Assembly: GCF_043633585.1 (NCBI RefSeq)
Contig: NZ_CP141832.1
Location: 2,852,001-2,916,000 of the forward strand
Reading direction: 5' to 3'
Length of the DNA stretch: 64,000 nt
Source: Lacrimispora sinapis
GTDB lineage: Bacteria > Bacillota > Clostridia > Lachnospirales > Lachnospiraceae
Each line of letters begins with the position of its first letter. Position 1 is the first letter of the stretch. Made by a program: the position numbers and the translations under genes. The notes under the pieces were generated by a model, which had not been told where the DNA came from, did no database searches, and saw only the letters and a list, made by a program, of their open reading frames with translations. This document shows, one piece after another, positions 32,908 through 41,990 of the stretch.

Positions 32908-33711
32908 CTAAGCTAAAACATGATGCCTGCCCTTAGGTACAATAAACGGAGATCCTGACACCGGATCTTTAATAACCTCACAGTCCAATCCAAACACCTG
33001 CTTGATCAGTTTTTCTGAAATAATCTCCGAAGGCTCTCCTTTGGCAATTAAATTTCCTTTTTGTAAGGCAAAGATATAATCTGCATAACGGGCAGAAAGA
33101 TTAATGTCGTGAAGGACCATAACAATGGTGGTTCCCTTCTTCCGGTTTAAATCCGTCAACAAATCAAGGATCTCGATCTGGTAAGTAATATCCAGGAATG
33201 TGGTCGGTTCGTCTAAAAGCAGAATATCGGTCTGCTGGGCCAGTGCCATAGCAATCCAGACTCTTTGACGCTGACCACCGGATAATTCATCTACACTCCG
33301 GTCCGCAAGTTCTGTGATTCCCATAATTTCCAAAGCCTCTTCCACCGCTTCATAATCCTGACTGCTAAGCCCTTTTAAAAAGCTCTGGTAAGGAAAGCGT
33401 CCACGGGATACCAGATCAGAAACCGTAATTCCTTCCGGGACTACCGGTGATTGAGGAAGCAGACCAAGAATTTTTGCCAGTTGTTTGGGCGGAATGGAAC
33501 TGATCTCTTTTCCGTCAAGACATACCTGACCTGATTCAGGACGAATCAGCCTGGCCAGGGTTTTTAACAGCGTCGACTTTCCGCATGCATTGGAACCGAT
33601 AATCACACTGATTTTATTTTCCGGTATTACTACATCAATCCCATTGATAATAATTTTTTTCTCATATCCGGCAACAAGGTCTTTTGCCGTAAATACTGGT
33701 GTTTGCTTCAT
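32908..33711 (-). CDS. Ferric-siderophore ABC transporter, ATP-binding protein
   Basis: 267 residues, FecE/FhuC type. Walker A GSNACGKST, Q-loop LLPQSPVVPEG, signature LSGGQRQRVWIAMALAQQ, Walker B DILLLDEPTTFLD and H-loop VLHDINLSARYAD. It powers the two permeases encoded just upstream; the genes overlap by 4 bases (ATGA), so they are translated as one unit. Likely substrate is a ferric siderophore or catecholate. Confidence 0.95.
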   Translation of the reverse strand: MKQTPVFTAKDLVAGYEKKIIINGIDVVIPENKISVIIGSNACGKSTLLKTLARLIRPESGQVCLDGKEISSIPPKQLAKILGLLPQSPVVPEGITVSDLVSRGRFPYQSFLKGLSSQDYEAVEEALEIMGITELADRSVDELSGGQRQRVWIAMALAQQTDILLLDEPTTFLDITYQIEILDLLTDLNRKKGTTIVMVLHDINLSARYADYIFALQKGNLIAKGEPSEIISEKLIKQVFGLDCEVIKDPVSGSPFIVPKGRHHVLA

Positions 33712-34742
33712 GCTCCTCCTCCGGTTCGGTTGATTCGTATTAACAGAAAGATTAGATAGGGGGCACCCAGGATTCCGGTTATCACTCCCACTGGAAAACG
33801 GGTCCCAAATACATGCTGCCCAATGAGATCCGCAGCAAGCACCAAAATCGCTCCCGTCAGTCCGGCAGGTATGGTGTTGGGTGCCCCGGCTCCTGCAAGC
33901 CTTCCTGCGATTGGTCCTGCAAGAAAAGCAACAAAGGCAATCGGCCCAGTGACAGCAGTTGCATATGCAATTAAAAATACGGAACTGATTACCAGAATAA
34001 GCCTTGCCTGATCGGTCTTCAATCCCAGTGTTACCGCGGATTGATCACCCAATTCAAGAATCTTTAGCTGTCTTCCAAATAAAATCTGGACTCCTCCAAA
34101 AATAACAACTACTGCAAAAAGTCCGGGAATACTTTTCATTTGCATTCCATTTAAACTGCCGTTGAGCCATCTTAAAGCAGTTGAAACATCATGTTCATTG
34201 GCTTTGAGAATCAGAAATGAGATCACTGCATTTAACATTGCCTGGATTCCAATTCCAATCAGGATCAGCCTTCCACCGGAAAAACTGCCTCCTCTGGATA
34301 AACCGTATATCAGTGTTGCCACAGCAATTCCTGATAAAACCGCCGAGACAGAAACAATGCTTCCGCTGATTTTTAATATAAGAATACAAAATACGGCAGC
34401 AACACTGGATCCGGAGGTAACACCGATGATATCAGGACTTGCCAGAGGATTACGAAGCATGGTCTGAAAGGTATTTCCAGCCATTCCAAATGCCAGACCT
34501 GCGAACAAGCCGGCAAGCAGCCTGGGAAGTCTTATGGTTCCCACCGCAAAAGCGGCTCCCTTTATCTGCTCTCCCAGAAGCACCTTAAATATGACCACAG
34601 GAGAATATGTGGTAGTTCCAAAATACAGCATTGCCATGCACAATATTGCAGTGATTGCGATTAACACGGCTGTTATGGTTCTATAACGAATTTTTCGCTT
34701 TTGAAATCCCGCTTGAACTGTAGTAAGAATATTTTTTGTCAT
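33708..34742 (-). CDS. Ferric-siderophore ABC transporter, permease 2 (FecCD family)
   Basis: 344 residues from MTKNILTTVQAG (start 34742, overlapping the stop of the previous permease as ATGA; an in-frame codon at 34775 is less likely). About ten membrane helices. FecCD motifs: RLPRLLAGLFAGLAFGMAGNTFQTMLRNPLASPDIIGVTSGSS and the loop GPIAFVAFLAGPIAGRL that contacts the ATPase. It forms the membrane channel together with permease 1. Confidence 0.94.
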   Translation of the reverse strand: MTKNILTTVQAGFQKRKIRYRTITAVLIAITAILCMAMLYFGTTTYSPVVIFKVLLGEQIKGAAFAVGTIRLPRLLAGLFAGLAFGMAGNTFQTMLRNPLASPDIIGVTSGSSVAAVFCILILKISGSIVSVSAVLSGIAVATLIYGLSRGGSFSGGRLILIGIGIQAMLNAVISFLILKANEHDVSTALRWLNGSLNGMQMKSIPGLFAVVVIFGGVQILFGRQLKILELGDQSAVTLGLKTDQARLILVISSVFLIAYATAVTGPIAFVAFLAGPIAGRLAGAGAPNTIPAGLTGAILVLAADLIGQHVFGTRFPVGVITGILGAPYLIFLLIRINRTGGGA

Positions 34743-35737
34743 AAGGAACGCACCTTCACTCTCATCGCTATCCATATCAACACAGGTGCTCCGAAAAATG
34801 CGGTAACAATTCCTGCTTCCAGTTCTCCCGGATGTCCAATCATTCTTCCGATAATATCAGAAATCGTTAATAAAATCGCACCGCCAACCGCAGACATTGG
34901 TATCATGCATCTCATGCTGGAGCCGCATAGCAGTCTCATGGTATGAGGAATCATCAGTCCCACAAATCCAATGGGTCCTGCAAGAGCAGTCGTAGCACCA
35001 CATAGAAGCACGCCTGCAGCAGCACTTACAATTCTGACCAAAGAAGTATTTACACCTTGTCCCGTTGCCACATCATCTCCCAGCGCCAGAGCATCAAGAG
35101 AAGAGGAGGATAAGATACCTATTCCAAGTCCTGCAACTATAAAAGGTAAAATTGATAAAATGCCTGTCCATGTTGCTCCGCTGACACTTCCCACTTGCCA
35201 GAACCGATATGCGTCCATTACATCCGATCTTGGAAGAATTACGGCACTGACCAGAGAAGACAGCGCCGCACTGATGGCAGCTCCGGCTAGCGCAAGCTTA
35301 ATGGGAGTGGCTCCTCCGTATCCAAGAGAACCGATTCGGTATACAACTACAGCCGTTACCGCAGCTCCTGCCATAGCAAACCAAATGTACTCGCTCGCCG
35401 TACTGATATGAAAAAACGCTATTCCGCTAACTACAAACAAAGAAGCACCCGTATTTACCCCTAATATGCTTGGATCGGCAATGGGGTTGCGGGTAATTGC
35501 CTGCATCAAAGCTCCTGAAACTCCCAGGGAAGCACCGGCTATCATACTGAAAACGGTTCTCGGAATCCGTTCCCTGACAACCAGAGAATCAAAAGAATTG
35601 GCTCCATTTCCAAATAAAGCAGCAATCACTTCACTGAGTCCCACATTTCTTGAACCAAAGATAAACGAAGCAAAGGCGGCCAGAATAAGGCCGAAACCGG
35701 ATACAATAACTAAAACGATTATTTTATTTGCTTTCAT
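34739..35737 (-). CDS. Ferric-siderophore ABC transporter, permease 1 (FecCD family)
   Basis: 332 residues, about ten helices. Family motifs: RIPRTVFSMIAGASLGVSGALMQAITRNPIADPSILGVNTGAS and GPIGFVGLMIPHTMRLLCG. It overlaps the binding-protein stop by 4 bases and the next permease start by 4 bases. It pairs with permease 2 as a heterodimer. Confidence 0.95.
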   Translation of the reverse strand: MKANKIIVLVIVSGFGLILAAFASFIFGSRNVGLSEVIAALFGNGANSFDSLVVRERIPRTVFSMIAGASLGVSGALMQAITRNPIADPSILGVNTGASLFVVSGIAFFHISTASEYIWFAMAGAAVTAVVVYRIGSLGYGGATPIKLALAGAAISAALSSLVSAVILPRSDVMDAYRFWQVGSVSGATWTGILSILPFIVAGLGIGILSSSSLDALALGDDVATGQGVNTSLVRIVSAAAGVLLCGATTALAGPIGFVGLMIPHTMRLLCGSSMRCMIPMSAVGGAILLTISDIIGRMIGHPGELEAGIVTAFFGAPVLIWIAMRVKVRSL

Positions 35738-36798
35738 TTCACTTTATCAGCTGCCTCTCCGATCAAACCTAAATACTCATCAATGGTTGCCGGGATAGAA
35801 AGTGCGCTTGGAGTACAGGAAGCCGCTAACGGTGTGCCGTCAGGAATCATTACCACAGAACCTCTTTTTACAGCAGGAATGGTTCCAAGCAGAGAATCTG
35901 CCTGTAATGCAGTTAAAACGTTCTGGTCTCCATAAGCTATAATAATATCAACGTCTTTCAGTAAATCAGCATTCTCTGCACTAATCTCAGCAGAAAAACT
36001 TTTGGAATTCTTCCCAAGGCTTATCACACTTTCCGGAACTTTTAATCCCAAATCAGTAAGATAGGCAGCACGTGGGTCCGTAGGGAGATATACACTAAAT
36101 TTACCTAAATCAGAAGGATTGAAATAGAAAAATGCTGCTGTTTTGCCCGTTATCTGGGAATACTCTGCCGTTTTATCTGCAATCTGTTTTTCTAAATCAG
36201 AAACCAGTTTTTCACCCTCCTCTTTCATTCCCATACCAGTCGCATCAAGAATGATCTGATCTCTCCAGTAGGTCTGCCAGGCAAGGGTCGGATAAGCGAC
36301 TACAGGAGCAATCTCACTTAACAAATCATACTCTTCTTTTGTAATTCCCGAATAAGCCGCAAGTATTACATCTGGCTGGGCTGCACTGATTGCTTCATAA
36401 TCAAGTCCATCCGTATCATGAAAAAGAACTGGATTCTCCACTCCAAGCTTTTTGAAACCGTCCCTTGTCCACGGCAGCAGACCGCTGCCATCCGTCACGC
36501 CATAGTTGGCTTCTGATACTCCCACAGGAGTAACTCCTAATGCCAGAATCACATCCTGATTCCCCCAGGAAATAGATGCCACTCGCTCTGGTTTCTTATC
36601 AAGAACAGTTTCTCCAAACGCATGTTTTATAGTAATGGAATCCGATGATTTCGCTTCGCTTTTAGCTGTTGTAGTTTCCGTTTCAGTTGATTCCGTTTCA
36701 GCAGCAGATGACTTCGGATTCTCTGCTTTACCAGCACATGCAGTTAATGTCACTGCTAAGGTTACACTCAAAAGGAAACCCAGTTGTCTTAATTTCAT
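35734..36798 (-). CDS. Ferric-siderophore binding lipoprotein
   Basis: 354 residues from ATG at 36798, 6 bases after GAGGTG; the GTG at 36807 lies in that site. The lipobox LTACAG gives a lipid-anchored Cys around residue 22, then a Ser/Glu/Thr linker (residues 30-50). The ligand-binding fold carries VLDKKPERVASISWGNQDVILALGVTPVGVSEANYG, AAQPDVILAAYSGITKEEYDLL and PVKRGSVVMIPDG. This is the FecB/FhuD-type periplasmic-binding family. First gene of the four-gene iron uptake operon, controlled by the palindromic promoter upstream. Confidence 0.94.
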   Translation of the reverse strand: MKLRQLGFLLSVTLAVTLTACAGKAENPKSSAAETESTETETTTAKSEAKSSDSITIKHAFGETVLDKKPERVASISWGNQDVILALGVTPVGVSEANYGVTDGSGLLPWTRDGFKKLGVENPVLFHDTDGLDYEAISAAQPDVILAAYSGITKEEYDLLSEIAPVVAYPTLAWQTYWRDQIILDATGMGMKEEGEKLVSDLEKQIADKTAEYSQITGKTAAFFYFNPSDLGKFSVYLPTDPRAAYLTDLGLKVPESVISLGKNSKSFSAEISAENADLLKDVDIIIAYGDQNVLTALQADSLLGTIPAVKRGSVVMIPDGTPLAASCTPSALSIPATIDEYLGLIGEAADKVK

Positions 36799-36829
36799 GT
36801 TTAACACCTCAAATAGTTTTCTTAAATTT

Positions 36830-36868
36830 GTTAGTTTAAACTAACTATCGTTAAGGTTATCAAACTCC
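36830..36868 (-). promoter_or_regulatory. Iron-operon promoter overlapped by a 16-bp palindrome
   Basis: The perfect palindrome GTTAGTTTAAACTAAC (36830-36845) covers the -10 (TTTAAA), with TTGATA 17 bases upstream on the minus strand. The arms resemble the TTAG...CTAA core of DtxR/IdeR boxes rather than a Fur box. It is probably an iron-responsive operator; the regulator assignment is inference. Confidence 0.6.
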
Positions 36869-36869
36869 A

Positions 36870-37245
36870 GTTGCTTTGTCAAGTGGACCGGTCGTGCAAA
36901 GGTATTTAGAGGGTACTTATTGGGAGACTATATTTTATATTACTGGTTTAATCTTATTAGTAAATATTATATTATGATTTATTTCATATATAGTTATTTT
37001 TTATTATATTTTTCTTATATTTATCGCACTCCACATTACTCTTTTGTAATGTTTTACACAGAATAGTGTCAATAGAATGCTTTCATCTTATTCTTTATTC
37101 CATTTTTTATAGGGCCGTATAATGACCCTATGATATTTATGATAAAACCAGAGGTGATTATAAAAGTCAAAAAAATCTGGACTTATGTCCATAACTCAGA
37201 CACAAGCCCAGGCTAATTACACCATCACTATAATTTATTTAATCC
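36870..37245. other. AT-rich intergenic region with possible promoter and gene remnant
   Basis: It holds an inverted repeat ATAGGG-N11-CCCTAT (37109-37131) around TATAAT (37118-37123), followed by a 25-codon plus-strand frame (37139-37216, starting MIKPEVIIKVKKIW) with a GAGGTGAT site inside it. This may be the truncated start of a lost regulated gene. Nothing else is supported. Confidence 0.3.
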
Positions 37246-37491
37246 CTACTCCTCAACCTCATGCAGCTTCCTATTCCCATTCAAATTAATAATCCCCGCC
37301 ACAAATTCCTCTTTTTTCACCACAATAATCCGATACCCCTTCGCCACAAACAGCAGCCCCAAGAGAAAGAGCCCCATAAAAATTATGAGCAAAGAAGTTT
37401 CATTTCCATTCCCCGCATTCCACACATTCCCGATCATTGAAAATAAGCAAATAAAAATACCGATTACATAATAAGATACTTTTTTACTCAT
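37246..37491 (-). CDS. Small two-helix membrane protein (DUF3784-like)
   Basis: 81 residues: a short basic start, helices at about 7-24 and 31-51 (SLLIIFMGLFLLGLLFVAKGYRI), then a charged tail. CAGGAGGAT lies before ATG. The layout fits small clostridial DUF3784-type proteins, but identity is not certain and function unknown. It is transcribed alone, between the iron operon and the divergent DUF5688 gene. Confidence 0.6.
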   Translation of the reverse strand: MSKKVSYYVIGIFICLFSMIGNVWNAGNGNETSLLIIFMGLFLLGLLFVAKGYRIIVVKKEEFVAGIINLNGNRKLHEVEE

Positions 37492-37680
37492 AATTTTTAT
37501 CCTCCTGTTTTTTTATAAATATTATAGCACATTCTCGTGTTAAAAATTGTTAATTTTAACCATCATCTTTTATATTCTCACAAAAACCGCTTTTATTGAA
37601 ATTAATTATCAAATAGTGCACCAGTCTCCCACATTTTTTTTCCTTAAATCTTTTTTCATTCTCAAATTTTTTAAATCATA

Positions 37681-37709
37681 TTGTTTTTTCCCCATAACTC
37701 CGCTATAAT
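37681..37709 (+). promoter_or_regulatory. Promoter of the DUF5688 gene
   Basis: TTGTTT (37681-37686), 17 bases, TATAAT (37704-37709). About 140 bases of leader follow, including a 7-bp stem TGTAAAT/ATTTACA before the AAGGAGG site at 37839. No known riboswitch was recognised in the leader. Confidence 0.65.
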
Positions 37710-37851
37710 AGAACCACCAATCAAATCTAAAATCATTTCTATATCTGTTACGGTTCTGAAATTCAATTTCAATTCCCTAAAGAATCATCCAAATCCAGTT
37801 GTAAATCTGCACTCTGCAATTTACATAAATCACATCTAAGGAGGTATACCC

Positions 37852-38817
37852 ATGGTATACGAAGCATTTCTTGAAACTATCAAACAATCCGTTGGAGAAC
37901 GTCTTGGTCCGGATTTTACGCTGATTCTCCAGTCCATTACGAAAAACAATGGTCTGGTTCTGGATGGGCTGTGCATTGAAAAAGCTGGAGAAAAAGCTGC
38001 TCCCACCATTTACTTAAACCAATTTTACGAACCATATGAAAATGGAATTCCTATCAACGAAATCGTCGAAGATATTCTACTGCTCTATCAGACCAACCGG
38101 CTTCCCGATCATATTAAAATTGAAAAACTATCTTCTCCTGAATACATCAAAACAAAAATCATTTACCGGCTGATTAATGAACCAGCCAATCAGGATCAGT
38201 TATCAGATATTCCTCACATCTCTTATCCATCTCTGGATTTATGTCTCATCTTTTGCCTGTCTCTGCATCGGTCACAAGATGACCTTTTGACCGCATTGAT
38301 CCACAACAGCCACCTAAAGACCTGGAACTTAACCACAGAAGAATTATTTCAGGCTGCAAAAATCAATACGCCCTATCTATTCCCCGCACGCATCCGTTCC
38401 CTCTCAGAAGTAATAAAAGATATCGCCAGGAATTCCGCAAAAGAAGAGATAGAGGAAGAAGATTTAATTGATTTTTTTGATACCACACCTCTGTCACCAC
38501 CCATGTATGTACTTACCAATCCAGCAGGTATCAATGGTGCTGCATGTATGTTTTACGACGACATATTAAAAGACTTCGCCACCTGTACAGACAGTGATCT
38601 AATCATTCTGCCTTCCAGCATTCACGAAGTCCTTATAATCCCCAACAGCAAAAATATATCCATAAAAGAACTGTCTGAAACCGTCTTCTCCATCAATCAG
38701 GAGGAAGTCCCGGAAGAAGACCGCTTGTCCAATCACATCTATTTCTATTCCAGAAGCAGCGACGAACTCACCATCGCTTTCACCTCTTCTTTCCCAATCG
38801 GAACAAAGAATCCATAA
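37852..38817 (+). CDS. DUF5688-family protein
   Basis: 321 residues, no signal or membrane helix. The pattern SITKNNGLVLDGLCIEKAGEKAAPTIYLNQFYEPYENGIPINEIVEDIL matches, from memory, the DUF5688 family that is often multi-copy in Lachnospiraceae and Ruminococcaceae. The C-terminal half (YVLTNPAGINGAACMFYDDILKDFA, DLIILPSSIHEVLIIP) is conserved too. Function unknown; members are often near regulatory or mobile genes. Its last 38 bases overlap the convergent ThrE-type gene. Confidence 0.8.
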   Translation: MVYEAFLETIKQSVGERLGPDFTLILQSITKNNGLVLDGLCIEKAGEKAAPTIYLNQFYEPYENGIPINEIVEDILLLYQTNRLPDHIKIEKLSSPEYIKTKIIYRLINEPANQDQLSDIPHISYPSLDLCLIFCLSLHRSQDDLLTALIHNSHLKTWNLTTEELFQAAKINTPYLFPARIRSLSEVIKDIARNSAKEEIEEEDLIDFFDTTPLSPPMYVLTNPAGINGAACMFYDDILKDFATCTDSDLIILPSSIHEVLIIPNSKNISIKELSETVFSINQEEVPEEDRLSNHIYFYSRSSDELTIAFTSSFPIGTKNP

Positions 38818-39199
38818 TAAAGATTGCCATGGCAATGGCGCCTGAAATCTGCAGCGTCTGTACCAGATAATAACTGGATAGCTCTGTATTGTTGCTGATT
38901 ACATAGGACACACTGCGGTAAATAGAAGCTCCTGGCACGGACGGAAGAATCCCTGCTACCAAAAAAACAGTTACCGGAGCTTTGAATATCCTTGCAGAGA
39001 CATGGCTTGCCAAAGCCACTAAAAGCGTGGATAAAAATGCCGCAGCCGTAACTGACCCTGCTGCGGCATCCACCAAAAGATAGGCCAGCCAGCCTGCCGC
39101 CCCAATACTGCCTGCCAAAACCACATACTTTTTTGGTAATTCCAAAATCAGGGAAAAACTGATCACTGCCAAAAATGCACCAACCGTCTGCACTACCAT
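38780..39199 (-). CDS. Threonine/serine exporter, small subunit (ThrE_2/YjjB type)
   Basis: 139 residues from ATG at 39199 (AGGAGGGG 5 bases upstream). About four membrane helices; GILPSVPGASIYRSV is the conserved family block. Split exporters pair this short chain with a longer ThrE_1 chain encoded here just upstream and overlapping by 7 bases. They export threonine, serine or related short acids. The 3' end overlaps the DUF5688 gene on the other strand. Confidence 0.88.
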   Translation of the reverse strand: MVVQTVGAFLAVISFSLILELPKKYVVLAGSIGAAGWLAYLLVDAAAGSVTAAAFLSTLLVALASHVSARIFKAPVTVFLVAGILPSVPGASIYRSVSYVISNNTELSSYYLVQTLQISGAIAMAIFIMDSLFRLGKKR

Positions 39200-39969
39200 A
39201 GAACCCCTCCTGTCAGCCACTGGAACAACCCCATACCGGCTCCTACTCCTGCTGCCACAGCCAAAGCGACCACTATCGCTTCCACCATTCTTGCTGTACC
39301 GGAAGCATAATCACCATTTAACGTATCTCGGATTGCCGTAGTGAATATTACCCCTGGTACCAGAGGCATGATTGCTCCGATAATGATAATATCACTCTTG
39401 ACTCCCGGCAGCAGCCAGCGTTCCACAAACAATGCGGTTACTGCAATTAAAAAAGCACATACTCCATTGATGCAAAAGTCATTGAGCCGGAACCGAACCG
39501 ATAGTTCCATGGTTCCTGCAAGAACAGCACCCGTCACTGCCGCTCCCAGACAGTCCCTTCCACTTCCCCCCAGCAGCAGCGTAAAAAAAACTGCAACGCC
39601 TACAATACCCACATCCTTCAGCAAGCCGCTATACTGCATGGTATTGCGTATTTCCTTCAGCTTACCATAAGCCTCTTCTACCGTCAAAAGATCCTCACAA
39701 AGTCTGCGTGATACATCATTGACCAAAAAAACCCTGTTTAGATTTGTAGATCTTCCCGGTACTCTCCTGGCCACTGTGATAGCTTCGATGGAAGGATCAT
39801 TGAGCGAAGCAAATATCCCGGTAGAAAAGACAATGGCCTCCGCAGTCTCCCGCCCTGCCTTACGTAAGATATGGTCTATGGTATTTTCCACTCGAAAAAT
39901 TTCCGCACCGCTTACCAGCATAATTTCGCCTGCCAGTACTGCGGTTTCCACAAGCAGTTTATCATTCAT
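39193..39969 (-). CDS. Threonine/serine exporter, large subunit (ThrE_1/YjjP, DUF1212)
   Basis: 258 residues. The N-terminal soluble part AGEIMLVSGAEIFRVENTIDHILRKAG is the DUF1212 signature, with five membrane helices after about 118 and MPLVPGVIFTTAIRDTLNGDYASGTARMVEAIVVALAVAAGV near the end. It forms the exporter with the small subunit. It starts 11 bases after the feoB stop, so it is probably co-transcribed with feoAB. Confidence 0.9.
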   Translation of the reverse strand: MNDKLLVETAVLAGEIMLVSGAEIFRVENTIDHILRKAGRETAEAIVFSTGIFASLNDPSIEAITVARRVPGRSTNLNRVFLVNDVSRRLCEDLLTVEEAYGKLKEIRNTMQYSGLLKDVGIVGVAVFFTLLLGGSGRDCLGAAVTGAVLAGTMELSVRFRLNDFCINGVCAFLIAVTALFVERWLLPGVKSDIIIIGAIMPLVPGVIFTTAIRDTLNGDYASGTARMVEAIVVALAVAAGVGAGMGLFQWLTGGVLW

Positions 39970-39980
39970 TCACGTATCCC

Positions 39981-41990
39981 TCAAAATTTAGTATAAAATA
40001 GGAGGCTTCCCATCTGAAACACCAGAACAGCTGCAAGCCAAGCCACTGCAAGCTGAAAAAGCACCATCCCAATGGTCCATTTTATGGAGCCCGTTTCTTT
40101 TTTTATTGCCGCAACAGCGGCAATGCAGGGAGAATAAAGAAGACAGAAAATCATGAGTGCATAAGCATTTACACTCCCGAATCCAAAGTTTCCAAGACTC
40201 CCAAAAAGCTGTTTCATTCCTGCTGCCGAATTGATATTGCTGATTCCAAAAAGAACAGAAAAACTGGAAACCACCACTTCTTTTGCAGAAAGCCCGGAAA
40301 TCAGTGCTACAGCAATTCTCCAATCCCCCAATCCTGCGGGACGAAGAATCGGAATAAGAACACGTCCGATGATTGCTGCAAAGCTTTTTGATACATCAGT
40401 AACAAAACCGTTAGGTCCTCCGTTTAATACAAACCACAATACAATGGTTGCCAGAAAAATAGTGGTTCCTGCCTTACTTAAATAATCCTTTACCTTATCC
40501 CATACATAGATGGTTACCGTTCTTCCATCAGGCATTTTGTATTCCGGAAGCTCAATAAGGAGTGTATCCTCTCCCTTTGCACCTGCCAGGCGATGAGTGA
40601 TAAAGGCAATCGCAACCGCCATTATAAGACCTACAAGATATAAAGAATATGCCACTGCCAATGCATGATTTGGAAAAAACATTCCAGAGAATAAAATATA
40701 AATTGGAAGTCTTGCCGAACAGGACATAAACGGCGTAATGAGTATGGTTCTCTTCCTGTCCCTATCGCTTGACAGAGCCCTTGTTGCCATAACAGCCGGA
40801 ACTGTACAGCCAAAACCAAGAAGCATGGGCAGAAATGCTTTTCCAGATAAACCTACCCGCCCCATCACTTCATTCATCACATAAGCTACCCTTGCCATAT
40901 ACCCGCTGTCTTCCAGAAATGCCAGCGCAAGAAACAAAATAATGATATTCGGCAAAAACGTGAGAATCCCTCCTACTCCCGCTGCGATACCATCAACCAC
41001 TAACGATGTGATCCAGCCAGAGGCTCCGATTCCCACCATCAACTGCTGCATATACGAAGAAAACAGATCCAATGCAATCTCAAAATATTTCTTCAGAATA
41101 TCACCGATGGTAAACGTAAAAAAGAACACCAACGCCATTATTCCCAGAAAGAAAGGCACACCCAGAACCGGATGGGTCAAATAATGATCGATCTTATCCG
41201 TGAGTGTGCAGCTTCCTTCTTTTTTTACCAGACATTGTTCCATAATTTCTTCAATATAATCATATTTCTGATTGATAATTTCCTTTTCATAATTCCGGTC
41301 AACAATGCCGCTTAAATCGACGAGGCAATCATTCATAACCGTTTTATCATATTCCAGGCACTTGATCGCATACCATCTTATGTTATCCAGATTGTTATCA
41401 TGAGATTTTAAAATCGTTTTTATCTTGCAGATCTTATTTTCAATTCTAGGAGTGTATTTCACTGTCACCCCCTGAGGCGGCTCCTTGTAATGATGAACGA
41501 CCGTATCCAACAACAGCTCCAATCCGGTTCGGTTTCTAGCAGAGACAGGCACCACTGGAATGGTACCAAGCATATCAGAAAGGCGGTGAAGATTTATCTC
41601 TATTCCCCTCTCCTCCACAAGATCCATCATGTTAAGTGCCAGAATCATTGGTTTTTTCATTTCCAGAAGCTGAAGAGTTAAATACAGATTACGCTCCAGA
41701 GAGGAAGCATCCGCTACGTTTACAATCACGTCCACTTCTCCGTCTTCCAGACACCTTCTCGTAACTTTTTCTTCCATCGTATAACAGGACAGGCTGTAAA
41801 TACCAGGCGTATCTATCAATTTTATGGGACAGTCATTATAACTGGTCATGCCTTCCATTCTCTCGACCGTAACTCCCGGCCAGTTAGCTACTTTTAATTT
41901 GGCACCGGTGAATGCATTAAATAAAGTTGTTTTTCCGCAGTTAGGGTTTCCAACAAATCCAACACGGATCCCTTTATTTTCCTCATTCAT
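39981..41990 (-). CDS. feoB: Ferrous iron transport protein B
   Basis: 669 residues. The N-terminal G domain has VGFVGNPNCGKTTLFN (G1), DTPGIYSLSCYTMEEKVTRRCL (G3), NMMDLVEERG (G4), and a helical spacer (residues 165-270). The membrane part has two Gate motifs, including FLEDSGYMARVAYVMNEVMGRVGLSGKAFLPMLLGFGCTVPAVMATR, and ends in FQMGSLLFY. It imports Fe(II). The start overlaps feoA by 8 bases. No FeoC is seen. Confidence 0.97.
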   Translation of the reverse strand: MNEENKGIRVGFVGNPNCGKTTLFNAFTGAKLKVANWPGVTVERMEGMTSYNDCPIKLIDTPGIYSLSCYTMEEKVTRRCLEDGEVDVIVNVADASSLERNLYLTLQLLEMKKPMILALNMMDLVEERGIEINLHRLSDMLGTIPVVPVSARNRTGLELLLDTVVHHYKEPPQGVTVKYTPRIENKICKIKTILKSHDNNLDNIRWYAIKCLEYDKTVMNDCLVDLSGIVDRNYEKEIINQKYDYIEEIMEQCLVKKEGSCTLTDKIDHYLTHPVLGVPFFLGIMALVFFFTFTIGDILKKYFEIALDLFSSYMQQLMVGIGASGWITSLVVDGIAAGVGGILTFLPNIIILFLALAFLEDSGYMARVAYVMNEVMGRVGLSGKAFLPMLLGFGCTVPAVMATRALSSDRDRKRTILITPFMSCSARLPIYILFSGMFFPNHALAVAYSLYLVGLIMAVAIAFITHRLAGAKGEDTLLIELPEYKMPDGRTVTIYVWDKVKDYLSKAGTTIFLATIVLWFVLNGGPNGFVTDVSKSFAAIIGRVLIPILRPAGLGDWRIAVALISGLSAKEVVVSSFSVLFGISNINSAAGMKQLFGSLGNFGFGSVNAYALMIFCLLYSPCIAAVAAIKKETGSIKWTIGMVLFQLAVAWLAAVLVFQMGSLLFYTKF

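Noticed and set aside
37710..37851. Riboswitch in the DUF5688 leader
   Set aside because: A small stem is present but nothing matches a known riboswitch core and no terminator alternative is visible.
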